This document shows, one piece after another, positions 10,535 to 20,613 of a stretch of DNA of 36,943 nucleotides (position 1 is its first letter; each line of letters begins with the position of its first letter). Location: positions 2,190,992 through 2,227,934 of the forward strand of contig BFEA01000179.1 in the NCBI GenBank assembly GCA_003427395.1. The letters are read 5' to 3'. The translations under genes and the position numbers were made by a program. Under the pieces are notes generated by a model. It was not told where the DNA came from. It searched no databases and worked only from the letters and a program-made list of their open reading frames with translations. The stretch is from Chara braunii. Its lineage: Eukaryota > Streptophyta > Charophyceae > Charales > Characeae.

Positions 10535-11489
10535 TCATGGAAAGCTGCACATCGTGACTGATCGGGCAGCATCGAGCGGACGACGACGACGAATACGACT
10601 CCGATGACGGTGTCGCCCACTCCTCCCTCTCCTTCCGGATCGCCGCAACCTAACCGGTGTTCCTTAGCTCCGAGCGCCCCCTTTCTTAACTGAGCCATCG
10701 GTAAGACCGAATGCCCGTCTCCCATTCATCCGAAGCAGCTTTCGGGTGGCTTCTTCTCCCTTTTGGCACCCCCCCACTTTTTTCGAATCGATCGGGCTTT
10801 TCGCGGCCCGGACTCGCAACAAGTTTGAGCNCTTGGCTTCCNNGGCCCGTTCTTTTCTTTTATCCGGTTTGGGCTGGGGCGGCTCCCGAGGCTCGGAAAA
10901 GGCCCGAGGTTGAGTCGAGATCGACCCTTCTTCGGTCGCCCAGAACAAGGNCCAAGGGCGNGGTAGACTCTCGATGCCCAATGAGATTATCAATCTCACA
11001 CAGCCCGACTCTCGTATTTGACCNCAAGCTGNAATTCAGATCGATTACGAACATGANTCTTANNGACCAGTTTTTANAGATNNCCCTCCTTCTCTTTAAC
11101 CCGCCGCGGCATAGAACCAAGAAGGACAAGGCGAGCAACTTTCCAAAAGCGAACGAGAAAATAGCTCAACACACGTGGGTTAGCAAAAAAAGGAGGACTC
11201 TCTCCCTCTTCCTTCTCTCTCTTTCCCTCTCCCTGCCCCGCTGCGACATAAACCTAGGAAGGACGAAACCAGTGACACGGATCGAAAGCAGAAGTCAAGT
11301 AACGCTCTGGTAGATCGAAAAGAAAGCACGTGGCCTAGTACAAGCCGAATAAGAGAAAAAAAAAAAAAAAAGACACTACTGAGTCCGAAGCAAACGGCGA
11401 GTAGAGAGAGACTTTCTCCCTCTCCTTTCCCAACGCCCCATCCGAGGCTAAGCGGCACGCTTGAACGCAGCTCAAAGCTCGGCAGAGCG

Positions 11490-11995
11490 GAGAAAGTTCG
11501 TCTGCGAGAAGTTCACAATCGCCAAGCACTGCGAGAAACTCGATATGACGGGCTCGTAGCCAGACAGTACTCACAGAAGCTCGTGACCAGGAATATACCG
11601 AGAGAGATTTTGTTACCCGAAATTACCGCGAGCAGCTCGTCACCCGAATGCATCGTGAAAGCTCACAGTGAGAAACTCGTTACTACGAGTTTGTCGCCGG
11701 AGAGAAGCTCGTGACCGAGAAATACCGAGAGAAATTTGTGACCCGAAATCTACCGCGGGCAGCTCGTCTCCCGAATGCGACTTGAAAGCTCACAGTGAGA
11801 AGCTCGTTACCACTAGCTTGTGATCACAGAGCCTAGTAAGGAACTCGTATCCAAAAAAATGTCGTGAGAAGTTGAGGAACTCATATCCAGAAAATGCAGC
11901 GAGGAGCTCATAGCCCGTCGCCCGGAAGCACCTCGAGGAGCTCGTAACGAGAAGCTCGTTACCACGAGGAGCTTGTGATCAGAGAGTATAGAGCC
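11490..11995. repeat. Degenerate GAGCTCGT minisatellite in LTR
   Basis: Built of short degenerate units around GAGAAGCTCGT(T/G)ACC and its partial complement ACGAGCTTGTG. A higher-order duplication of 128 bases is visible: AGAAGCTCGTGACC starts at 11575 and 11703, and the following order (ACCGAGAGA, TACCCGAAAT, CGGGCAGCTCGT, CCGAATGC, GAAAGCTCACAGTGAGAA) is repeated. The same array is present in the other LTR. Confidence 0.85.
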
Positions 11996-12356
11996 TGCCT
12001 GTGCTCACAAGCGCAACCCGGAGGTGAGCGTTGGCAACAAAAAAACTAGTAACGAGGGTGCGAGAGGGGGCTCGAACAGCGAAGACCGTGAATACGGAGC
12101 GACTGCCCTCACCCTTCCTTCCTTCTTATCTTCTCTCTCCCCCTTCTCGTGCGCCCCTCTCTTGTTAGTTTTCTTCTCTCCAGTAGCTGCGCCGTACGTG
12201 GCCCGAGCGGTGACCTTTCTTCGAGCTTAGCGGTCGATCGTCAGGCCGAGCAGCACCTCTTATCCCGCGTTCGCAGGCATAGCCGCCCTCCGTCCCTCTC
12301 CCTCTCCCTCTCTCGACCGTGCTAGTCCCGCAGCGACTAGGTCGGTAATCTTCCCC

Positions 12357-12359
<3 letters not shown>

Positions 12360-12431
<72 letters not shown>

Positions 12432-12432
12432 C
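12360..12432. repeat. (CT)n microsatellite at gap edge
   Basis: CT dinucleotides with a TTTCTTT interruption, running into the N gap. The other LTR has a similar but shorter tract at about 31247-31301. This is the likely cause of the assembly break. Confidence 0.95.
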
Positions 12433-13047
12433 NNNNNNNNNNNNNNNNNNNNNNNNNNNNNNNNNNNNNNNNNNNNNNNNNNNNNNNNNNNNNNNNNNNN
12501 NNNNNNNNNNNNNNNNNNNNNNNNNNNNNNNNNNNNNNNNNNNNNNNNNNNNNNNNNNNNNNNNNNNNNNNNNNNNNNNNNNNNNNNNNNNNNNNNNNNN
12601 NNNNNNNNNNNNNNNNNNNNNNNNNNNNNNNNNNNNNNNNNNNNNNNNNNNNNNNNNNNNNNNNNNNNNNNNNNNNNNNNNNNNNNNNNNNNNNNNNNNN
12701 NNNNNNNNNNNNNNNNNNNNNNNNNNNNNNNNNNNNNNNNNNNNNNNNNNNNNNNNNNNNNNNNNNNNNNNNNNNNNNNNNNNNNNNNNNNNNNNNNNNN
12801 NNNNNNNNNNNNNNNNNNNNNNNNNNNNNNNNNNNNNNNNNNNNNNNNNNNNNNNNNNNNNNNNNNNNNNNNNNNNNNNNNNNNNNNNNNNNNNNNNNNN
12901 NNNNNNNNNNNNNNNNNNNNNNNNNNNNNNNNNNNNNNNNNNNNNNNNNNNNNNNNNNNNNNNNNNNNNNNNNNNNNNNNNNNNNNNNNNNNNNNNNNNN
13001 NNNNNNNNNNNNNNNNNNNNNNNNNNNNNNNNNNNNNNNNNNNNNNN
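12433..13047. other. Assembly gap, 615 N
   Basis: Unresolved bases. The missing part should contain the inner end of the 3' LTR and the element's polypurine tract. Reading frames drawn across it are meaningless. Confidence 1.
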
Positions 13048-13350
13048 TGCGCTCGAGCCACTCCTTCCCATGCGCGCGGGCCTTCAGTGTATCTTGCCTC
13101 TTTCTTCCCCGCTCGCCTTCCCTCGAGCACTAATGGCCGCCCGTGCNCCCCGACCGTGCTCNCTGCGGGCTTCCAGCCGCCCTCCCCTGATTGTGCGCCA
13201 GCTACCTCATCGACGCCTGTGCGTCCTCGACCGCTCCTTCTGCTTGCCTGGGTCCGTGCCGGGAGCAACTTCCGTGCGCTAACACTGTCGTGCTCCCGAG
13301 AAAGTGAACTAGGCACCCTCTCCCCTTTCGACCTTGTGCACGGTAGAAAA

Positions 13351-13512
13351 CGAAGACCGATCTCGTCACTCCCTTCCTCGTTCTCTCTCTCTTTCACTCT
13401 GACTCCCTCAGATGCGAGACGGATCTCGTCACTCCCTCTCTCGACCTCAGCCTCTCTCTCTCTCCCCCCTGTTCTCTCTCTCTTTCACTCTGACTCCCTC
13501 AGATGCGAGACC
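13351..13512. repeat. 91-bp tandem duplication
   Basis: A 40-base segment starting TTCTCTCTCTCTTTCACTCT is repeated exactly at 13381-13420 and 13472-13511, a period of 91. The preceding GATCTCGTCACTCCCT is also doubled (about 13355 and 13422). Confidence 0.9.
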
Positions 13513-15336
13513 GGGCGCTAGCCGAGCCTTCCTCGTGCGTCGGTGTCCGAGCTCGTACTGACTATCCGTGCGTTCTCCCCCTTTCCTTCTCCGTGGCTCT
13601 CCTTATATACTCTCCCTTTTCCTCTCGCTCCCTCTTTCATCGATCCTTGCTCCCTCCGCCTCCTCCAACCAAAATTGTTTGCTCATCTTCTTAATTTGGC
13701 GCTCCCGGCCCGCCCAAATTTTTATATTTTCCCGCTATCCTTCTTGCACTAGCAATCCAAAATTTGCCCCCTTTTAGCCTCACATTCGCGATCCATACTC
13801 GTTTTCCACCAAATTTTTCCCAGTTTCCCGCTTTCTGTTTCGCAATCGCGTCCCGTCCATATTTTCATAATTTCCGTACTCACCCTTTCCCCGCCTTCGT
13901 TTTCGTCCACATTTGTTTCCCGCCTTGCCTTACTTCTGCCTTCACTGGTTTTTCGCCCCTCTTCCTTGATCCTCCTCGTATCTCATCCTCCAATCGAATC
14001 TCTTGCCCCCTTTCGCTTCCAGATCTCTTCGCAATAAGTTGTGTTTTTCTTGTTCTCTCAACTCGCATCCCCTTACGTGGCTTAAGCTATACTTCGCAAG
14101 GTTGCGAAGCCGAAATTTTTGTCGGTCCGTTTTTCTTTCCGTCCTCACTTGTTCCTTGCCCTTTTTCCGTCAATAGGAGCGTGCGCCTCTGAGTCTTTCG
14201 GCTTCGGGATTTTTCTCAAGAAGTTTTTTGCTCCCTGCTCGTCATTTCGGTTTCCCTTTTTCCAACTGACTTTGCTAACCGCCATCTAGACGATAGCAAC
14301 AGTGCTCTTCCTCCAATCCAGCCCTCGCCCCTTTTCTCTCCCCCAGCCCCTTAGCCTTGGGACCGAGTCCCCAAGGTCGGACGCGATTCCCCCCCCTTCC
14401 TTCCGTGTCGTTTCGACTGTCCTCCAAGAAGATCTTTGCAATGGCCGGTCGATCGAGGTTGAGCCTTCAGAACCAATTTTTTTCTCAGCCATTCTTGATA
14501 ACCTGACGAAGGCGTCGATCCGCCTCGGCTAACAACCCACTTCGGCTACATGAACTAAAATCCAACGCCCTGGAGCTTTCCCATGCAACCGACTCCTTCA
14601 CATCGCGGAGATTGCAGCCACATGCAGATGTATCCGCGAAGCTCGCTTCTTGTCTCTGCATCTCACGACCCCGTACGCAGGCCTGATTAAGGTTCCATTG
14701 TTCTCTGGTAGCGACCCGACAACCGCCCACACCTAGAGCTTAGTTCGAAGTCCACTGCTTTTTCCCTTCTTCTCGAGTACCGCCCAAAAAACCTCGACTT
14801 TTTCTATGCCCGTTCGACCCCACTTGCGACCATGCCCGGACCGTCCTCCTTGCTTGTTCACGGGCGCGTACGACCTTCACCGACAGCCGCTTCCTCTCTC
14901 TCTTCCCCTCTCTCTCTCTCTCTATCTCCCTCTCCTCAACACATCTGGACGTCCTATGGCCAGCGTGGGCCCCCGATCGATCACAGAGAATTCCTGACAA
15001 GCTCCCGCACCCTTCCTTGGCCATTGGTTCACTCCCCCTTGCGTGGCAGCCCCCCCTTTTTCCTCGTGTGAGCACCAGCTCCTCTTAGAACTCGCAGCCA
15101 GCTTCAAGAATTGCCATGTGGCCGCCCCTTTGCGTTGTTGTGGGCGCTCTTTGGTGTGGTCGCAGTATCCGAATCGCGTCGTCCGTCGTGGCGTTTTACC
15201 CAATCTCCCTGTGCCGCAGACCACGCTAGCAGACCCCGTCATGAACATTCGCAGTGGTCCGGCGGTCATTTGTAACCGATACCCCGGACCTGATCAAGGC
15301 CCATGCTGATCCACATCGCCCGTCCTGTATTTTTCA

Positions 15337-15422
15337 GATTTTGACGCCGAAACTTCGACTTTTTATGATCCGCCCGAGCCTGCTAGCGACCAAGATTCGG
15401 ACCGTCACTCCGACCGATCGAA
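15337..15422 (+). other. Exon-like plus-strand segment inside the element
   Basis: Opens after a good acceptor (TGTATTTTTCAG) and is open for about 28 codons of acidic, Ser/Asp/Pro-rich protein-like sequence. It ends at AAAG|GTTAGT, a plausible donor. A diverged copy of its core (TCGACTTTTT-TATG-CCCG, GCGACCA, CGGACCGTC) lies upstream at 14791-14848 in the same frame. It is antisense to the retroelement. It may be a captured or host exon, or chance. Confidence 0.25.
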
Positions 15423-15800
15423 AGGTTAGTATGAAGGCCCAGAAGCCCGAGGACATCCACAAACATCATACCAACATGCATACATACGTCAAAACCACGC
15501 AAAAAACGGTAAAGTAGGAAAAAAAGTTTTTCATTTCAAAGAAAAAAAACGATCGGCTGGTAGGCAGCCGCCCGACAACCAGCCCACACCCCATTATTTG
15601 CCGTCCCCGGCGAGCACCTTTCGTGACCCTCACCCCTTTAACCGCCGCCCCTCACCTAATGTTTATCCTCGGAATCTTTCCCCGGTCTCATCCCATTTCC
15701 CCCCTTTTGATCACGTTGCCCCTTTTCCATTAGACCTAATCCTTATCCTATGTTACTGGTACAATATGCCTCATCCCCTCTTTGCGACCCCCGTTTCTTT

Positions 15801-15990
15801 AACTATGGTACATTCTTGCCCTCCAATCACGACACACCTTTCCCTTCGACACATCACCCTTCCCGGAACATATTTTCCTAACTATGGTACATTACCCTTC
15901 TTGGAATTACGGCTAGACCCCCGTGTCTCTAACCACGGCATATCCTTGCCCCCTAACCAGGTCGCGTCTCTCTAATTATGGTATTCCATC
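15801..15990. repeat. Degenerate tandem repeat, CTAACTATGGTA core
   Basis: The core (C)TAACTATGGTA or close variants starts at 15801, 15880, 15931 and 15974, each in C/T-rich context. CTTGCCC follows the first and third cores, and GACCCCCGT precedes two of them. Spacing varies from 43 to 79 bases. Confidence 0.65.
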
Positions 15991-16008
15991 CTTCTTTCCC
16001 GCGCGACT

Positions 16009-17694
16009 CTACCCCCGTCTCCGTCTCCTCATCCTTTTCTCGCGCTTCTCTCTCTTTCGTTTTCTCTCTTCTCTTTCACGTCTGATTCTCAAGGCTTTCC
16101 TTGAAGCTCTCCTTCTTTCTTTTTGCCTGCGTTTCCCTAATCGGTCGGCATCACCGTCATCCTCTCCAGGCCGTTTCTTCTTTCTAGGGGTCTTTGGTAG
16201 GGGAGGTCTCCGAACTTTGTACCCTTTTTTCGGCAGTCGAGAGGAGGCTCCCCGTTCGGAGGTCTCCCCTTTTTCATGAGTAATGGTCACCTTTGTGTCA
16301 ACCGCTTCCTTCCCTTTCTGTTTCGGCTCCTCCCCAAGGGTCCCTCTTGATCGGAAGATTTTGAGACGAGCTCCTGCGATAAGGTCCCGTAGCCTACTCC
16401 CGTCTTATTCAGCGAGCATGTAAGCCCCCCCATCCAGTCTCTTTAGGACCTTATATGGCCCCATCCATCGGTTTGCCAATTTTCGGTTCCAGGTCTTTTC
16501 TAGCGACGAATCGTACAACAATACTAGGTCGTTCACCCTTATCGGCGCCTTTCGGACCCGCAGATTTTTGTCCCACCTATCTTTTCCTTTCACCCTCTCT
16601 CTCTCGACGTTCTCACTGACCGCGGTTACCCCGGTATCCAAGTTTTCGGCTATCTGTTGTATCCTTGCATCCAACAGTTCATCCCTAGACATGGAGGTTT
16701 TCCACGAGACACTCGTCCAAGTGTCAATGTGGAATTCGATGGGAAGGGGACAATGCCTACCGAACCAAAGGGTGTAAGGAGGGTATCCCGTACTGGACTT
16801 GACTGTGATGTTATCGGCCCAAACTGCGTACCGCAAGTATCTCGGCCACTGTTCCGCGCGGCCTTTGCACCATTTCGCCAGAGCGTCCACAAGCGTCTGA
16901 TGGCCCCTTTCTACCGGTGCATTGCTTTGGGGGTGATAAGCGGTCGTATAGGTCGCCCCGATCCCTGCCTTTTCCAATAATGCCTTGACCTTTTGGCTCA
17001 AGAACTCTGCGCCCCTATCCATAACTATTCTCCCGACACACCCGTACCGCGCGATATATTCAAGGAGAAAATCACTTACCTCCTCCGCCGTCTTCTTCTT
17101 AATGGCCTTCGCTTCTACGAATCCGGTGAGGTCATCATGGGCATTGATTATATACCGAAGTCCGCCGACCCCTTTTGGCATGGTTACTAAGTCTACATGG
17201 ACCTTCTCACCTGGAGAAGTGGGAAGCGATGGGACTAAGGGCTCTTTGTATCGAACCTTCGCCCTCTTCTGGCAAGCCTCACACGTGGAACAATACTTTT
17301 CTACTTCCGTGTATTGCCTGTCCCACCAATAAAGCCTACGGACCTTATCGAAAGTACCCTTCACTCCCCTATGACCTCCAACGACCCCATCGTGTAGCTC
17401 TTCTATGACCACCCTTCTCTCCTCCGGATCGCAAAGTACCCTCATGGGCATCACAAACTTGGTGGGCCTCTTGAAGAGATGGCCTCCTCGCAGGCAATAC
17501 CCCAGCGCCTCTTGTCGGATTCTTTCAGTCCCTGTTTCCCTACCGGCTAAGTATAGTCCTATGTCGCGGTACTTCCCGTCATAGAGATTAGCGAGAAAGG
17601 TCCTCGGGGCCCCTTCCTCTTCCCGGCTGCTCCCCGCTCTTTGTGCCCTATTAGCGGCGATTTTCATTACCTCCCTTTCGCCCATTGTCGCCGC
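16009..17694 (-). pseudogene. Pol integrase domain (Ty3/gypsy type), one in-frame stop
   Basis: Integrase inserts the cDNA into host chromosomes. From the Met at 17685 (residue 1) the frame shows an H2C2 zinc-binding region, H98-X6-H105-X26-C132-X2-C135. It also shows the catalytic triad D165-X57-D223-X35-E259, in the contexts V-D-L-V, M-D-R-G-A-E-F and N-A-P-V-E-R. A GPY/F motif (W-M-G-P-Y-K-V) lies near residues 409-411, which places it in the Metaviridae/Ty3-gypsy class. A TAA at 16405-16407 interrupts the frame just after the GPY domain. The same frame continues to 16009 as a Lys/Arg-rich tail. No chromodomain is visible. A TAA at 17695-17697 separates it from RNase H in the same frame, so it was once part of one Pol polyprotein. 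The core catalytic residues are intact. The copy is probably not functional as Pol. Confidence 0.92.
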
Positions 17695-18066
17695 TTACTC
17701 CTTGAGCCTAGGTAGGTCCTCCTCACGAATGGGAAGCCGGGACAACCCGTCCGCGACCTGGTTCTTGGCCCCCGATATCCTCTCGACCCTATAGTCGTAA
17801 AGCCTAATGTGTATCATCCATCAGACGATGGTTGGATTGGTCAGCGAAAAATCCTTTTGAAGGACCGCTGCCACTGCAGTGGGGTCCACTCTTAGGAGAA
17901 ATCGTCGCCCATACAGGTAACGACGGAAGGCCTTTAGGCAAGCAGTACCCCTAGCACTTCCTTCTTGAATTGGCTGTAATTCCGCTCGGCGGGGTTCAAT
18001 GTCCGGCTCTCGAATCGCAACGGTCTCTCTTTCCCCTTTCCGTCCTTTTGAGATAGGAGCCCCCCA
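17695..18066 (-). pseudogene. Pol RNase H domain, frameshifted
   Basis: RNase H removes genomic RNA during reverse transcription. The RT frame reaches S-T-D-E-G-P-H-S-V-G-G, the region of the first catalytic Asp. It then loses register in a six-C run on the plus strand (18060-18065). In the next frame the family landmarks follow: R-F-E-S-R-T-L-N-P-A-E-R-N-Y and a K-K-E-V-L-G-V block. A second indel near 17936 shifts the frame again, to Y-L-Y-G-R-R-F-L-L-R-V-D. A TGA lies at 17821-17823, then G-A-K-N-Q-V-A-D-G-L-S-R-L, the usual end of gypsy RNase H, and a TAA at 17695-17697. Two indels and two stops make this clearly broken. Confidence 0.85.
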
Positions 18067-19417
18067 CCGAGTGAGGTCCCTCGTCCGTGGAAACTATAAA
18101 GGGGCGATGCTCCTCGTCCTCGAAGAAAGGAACTCCCAGGACCTCTCCACCTTCGCGGAACTCACCCTTTAAGGCTTCCATGGTCGCGGCTTGTTCCTCT
18201 CCCCAAACCCATCCTTCCGATTTCCTAAGAAGTCTTCTAAGGGGCTCCGCTTTTTCACCATAGGTTTTTATGAAGATTCTCCAGTAGCCCACAACCCCCA
18301 GAAACTGTCGGACTTCCATTATGGACTTGAGTGGTGACCGCCAGGTCATCAATTTCACTAATTTTTTAGGGTCAGGCCTTCGCCCATCCTTATCGCAAAT
18401 GAATCCCAGTATCCCGATGGAGGACATGCCCCAACGACTCTTAGTTCCGCTTACCGTGAGGTTGGCATCATCTAACTTCTCAGGGGCGTTTCTGACATCA
18501 CTCATGTGGTCGGCCATGAATCTTCTCACCCCCGGGAAGACCTCCGTCTCATCCAGTTCGACCGACCCTTTTATCGGGAAGTCATCCAGGAACACCTCCA
18601 CCTTCTCCGGTATGAACTCCTTGAGGACCGCGATCATGGCCCTTTGGAACACCACTACCCCATTCGTCCAACCCATTGGTACCACCATCATTTGAACCAG
18701 CCCTAAAGGCGTATGCATGGCGGTCATGTGCCTGTCCCGGTAATCTAAGGGAATCTCGTCGTACCCCGAGAAGAGATCGCAGATAGAGTATATTGAGCGA
18801 CCTGCCGATCCTTCCGCTAGCAAGTCGGCCTCAGGTATAGACCCCAAGTCTCTTATGGTGACCGCATTGATCCTCTGGAGGTTTTGAATCCATCTCAGTT
18901 TGTTGCTGCCCCCCTTCCTCAGAAAGAACCACTTATTGGAGTAGGCGCTCTCGCAAGGCTCCGCGACGAACGTCCTGATCTTTTCCTTGATGAAGGCCAC
19001 TATCTCCTCTTTCTCCTTTTGAGCGTACTTTCACTGAGGCCTATCCTTCCAAGGCACGTGCGAGACCGTGTGGATCCGTGCCGGCTTAGCGTACCTTGGG
19101 TCGATCCTCCCTCTCTCCGATTCATCAAAGGCAATGGCCTTATCGCACCCCCTTAGGGTCATTGCTATGAACCCCTTCTCTTCCTCCGTGAGGTTCCCAT
19201 CTCTTATATCCATTTTGGCCAATCTATCGACCGTTATCCTTTGCCCTTCCGGCTCTTTCTTCTTCCGGATGATATCGGTTATCTCCTCTTCCGATATTGT
19301 AGCTTCCCCCGTTCTATCCCGGCTGACCGCGGCAGGTTTCACTTTTTCCGCCACGGTTTTATGTTTCTTGACTCTGTCGGCTAGGGGGATTCCTCCAAAA
19401 AAGACATACTCACGCAC
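17996..19417 (-). pseudogene. Pol reverse transcriptase domain, one in-frame stop
   Basis: RNA-dependent DNA polymerase of the element. Counting from the Met at 19000, motif A is C-D75-L-F-S-G-Y, followed by G-W-T-N-G-V-V-V-F-Q near 110-119. The catalytic motif is F-L-D139-D140-F, with Phe in place of the usual Tyr of Y-x-D-D. A thumb/connection block, R-Q-F-L-G-V-V-G-Y-W-R, comes near 230-240. The 19417-19034 part is in the same frame, separated by a TGA at 19031-19033; a CGA-to-TGA change would explain it. It supplies the linker between protease and RT and contains a Lys/Glu-rich region. At its 5' end this frame overlaps the protease frame by 37 bases in a different register. The RNase H frameshift ends it at 17996. 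Confidence 0.92.
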
Positions 19418-20613
19418 CCACCGAACTCCTCCTCCTCGTCCTCCTTCTCGTACCCCATACTGTTAATTATAATCCTGTCCCCCACGTCCTCGATCTCCAA
19501 TTGGTCCCCCTTGGGTCCCCTATCCGCCAAGGGCACCTCCGCCAGACGGACTCGGCACACCCTTGACTGGCTCACCTTGCGTCTAGCAATGCTGGTCCGG
19601 TTACGTTCATCCTGCGCGTCCACGGTCTTTAGGACCACTCGGATTCCATCAGGACTTTGGATCGAGAGGGTCTGACTTCCATCCGACAAATCGACCGTGG
19701 TTGCGTGTACTGCGCTCAGCCAGGTCCTCCCAAGGATCAATTCGGAGGAGCACTCTTTTACTGAAAAGATCGGGACCGTGGCCTCTACGCTAGCGACCTC
19801 AATCACGGGGCTATGACACACCCCTTCCGCCGGTTGCAGCTTGTTATCATCCACTACCATTGACATCGATACCCCTCGATCTATCTCCAATCCCAGCTCC
19901 CGCGCGATGGAGTCCCTACACACCGTAGACTCGGACCCGTTGTCTACTAGAGCCCTCATTTTCTTCCCACTTACCACTGCCTGGAGCTGGCCGCTCCCTA
20001 ACGCATAGAATTTCTTGGCCTCTTCTCCCGAGAAGAAGTTAGCAGGTAGTTCTTCCATGATAATAAGGGAGGTATGAACCTCTTCCTTGGCTGGACCCTC
20101 TACCGGCACCGTGGGCCCCCCTGCGAGCGGGACTCTTACCTTCCTTGTGATGCTTAGGAGTTCTTCCTTGGCGCTTTTGCTGGCAGCTAGATATTCCAAA
20201 AGTGTGCACTGCATAGGCTGCATCAGGGTCCTCCTAAGGGGGGCTACCGTGTCTATATCATCCAGAGTGCACTTCATTTCAAACTTTTTGGGCCCCCTCT
20301 TTTTAGGAGATTTGGGTGAGGTGGGCTCTTCCTTCTTTTCCTCTACCGCTTTTGCATCGGCCATCGGTTGGTCATTGTCGCCGCTCCTTACTTCCGTACC
20401 TTCCGTCACACTCGCTTGGCTCTCGGACGTCCCGGTCCCTACCTGCGTCCTCACCCTTAGGCAAGGCCTCTCTTCCTCGGGCTGGGTTTCGATGAACTTA
20501 ATGCTTGACACCTGGGGTTCCCTAAAGGACACCCCCCGTCGTGATTCCGTCATTTGGATATGAGCTGTGTTGGAAGAGCTTCCGATTTCCGGTTTCTTCC
20601 CCAGCCTAGCCTC
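19381..20613 (-). CDS. Aspartic protease (PR) region of Gag-Pol
   Basis: Retropepsin-like protease that would cleave the polyprotein. Counting from the Met at 20553 (residue 1), the active-site segment is A-L-V-D204-N-G-S-E, a D-N-G variant of the D-[ST]-G loop that I recall from some plant LTR elements. The conserved flap-distal motif I-L-G-R-x-W-L lies at 273-279. An N-terminal linker of about 150 residues is acidic, then basic (K-K-R-G-P-K-K). There is no independent start. The frame is continuous with Gag and separated from it only by a TAG at 20614-20616, so translation probably came from Gag readthrough or the TAG is a mutation. The C-terminal end overlaps the RT linker frame by 37 bases in another register. 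Confidence 0.85.
   Translation of the reverse strand, partial: EARLGKKPEIGSSSNTAHIQMTESRRGVSFREPQVSSIKFIETQPEEERPCLRVRTQVGTGTSESQASVTEGTEVRSGDNDQPMADAKAVEEKKEEPTSPKSPKKRGPKKFEMKCTLDDIDTVAPLRRTLMQPMQCTLLEYLAASKSAKEELLSITRKVRVPLAGGPTVPVEGPAKEEVHTSLIIMEELPANFFSGEEAKKFYALGSGQLQAVVSGKKMRALVDNGSESTVCRDSIARELGLEIDRGVSMSMVVDDNKLQPAEGVCHSPVIEVASVEATVPIFSVKECSSELILGRTWLSAVHATTVDLSDGSQTLSIQSPDGIRVVLKTVDAQDERNRTSIARRKVSQSRVCRVRLAEVPLADRGPKGDQLEIEDVGDRIIINSMGYEKEDEEEEFGGCVSMSFLEESP

Larger units (their letters stand above)
10611..12432 (-). mobile_element. 3' LTR of the giant minus-strand retroelement (right end in gap)
   Basis: This segment is a direct repeat of 29491-31310 with a constant offset of 18,880 bases over its first 700 or so bases. 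It begins TGTCGCCC, consistent with the canonical TG terminus. The right end is lost in an N gap after a CT tract. Ambiguous N calls occur at the same offsets as in the other copy (for example 10951/29831, 11024/29904 and 11057/29937). Only about five differences are visible in the first 680 bases; divergence is higher in the repeat-filled second half. No open gene is expected inside, and the frames seen here recur in the other LTR. No target-site duplication could be confirmed. Confidence 0.85.
13048..16008 (-). other. 3' untranslated region of the element
   Basis: About 3 kb between the integrase frame and the 3' LTR. The plus strand is pyrimidine-rich, so the element RNA is purine-rich here. 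No minus-strand frame resembles an envelope, aspartic protease or other known domain. Minus frames up to 111 codons (14740-15075) are low-complexity Arg/Glu. The region carries two internal repeat sets and an exon-like plus-strand segment, listed separately. Long 3' regions after pol are known in Athila/Tat-type elements. Confidence 0.55.

Noticed and set aside
10606-10610. GACGG as a target-site duplication of the giant element
   Set aside because: No matching GACGG next to a CA terminus was found at the outer side of the other LTR, whose end is not resolved.
12345-12432. CT/GA tract as the element's polypurine tract
   Set aside because: The same tract is present in the other LTR, so it lies inside the LTR; the real polypurine tract is probably in the gap.
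12165-13397. Minus-strand 410-codon frame
   Set aside because: Most of it is the N gap plus a CT microsatellite read as Arg-Glu repeats.
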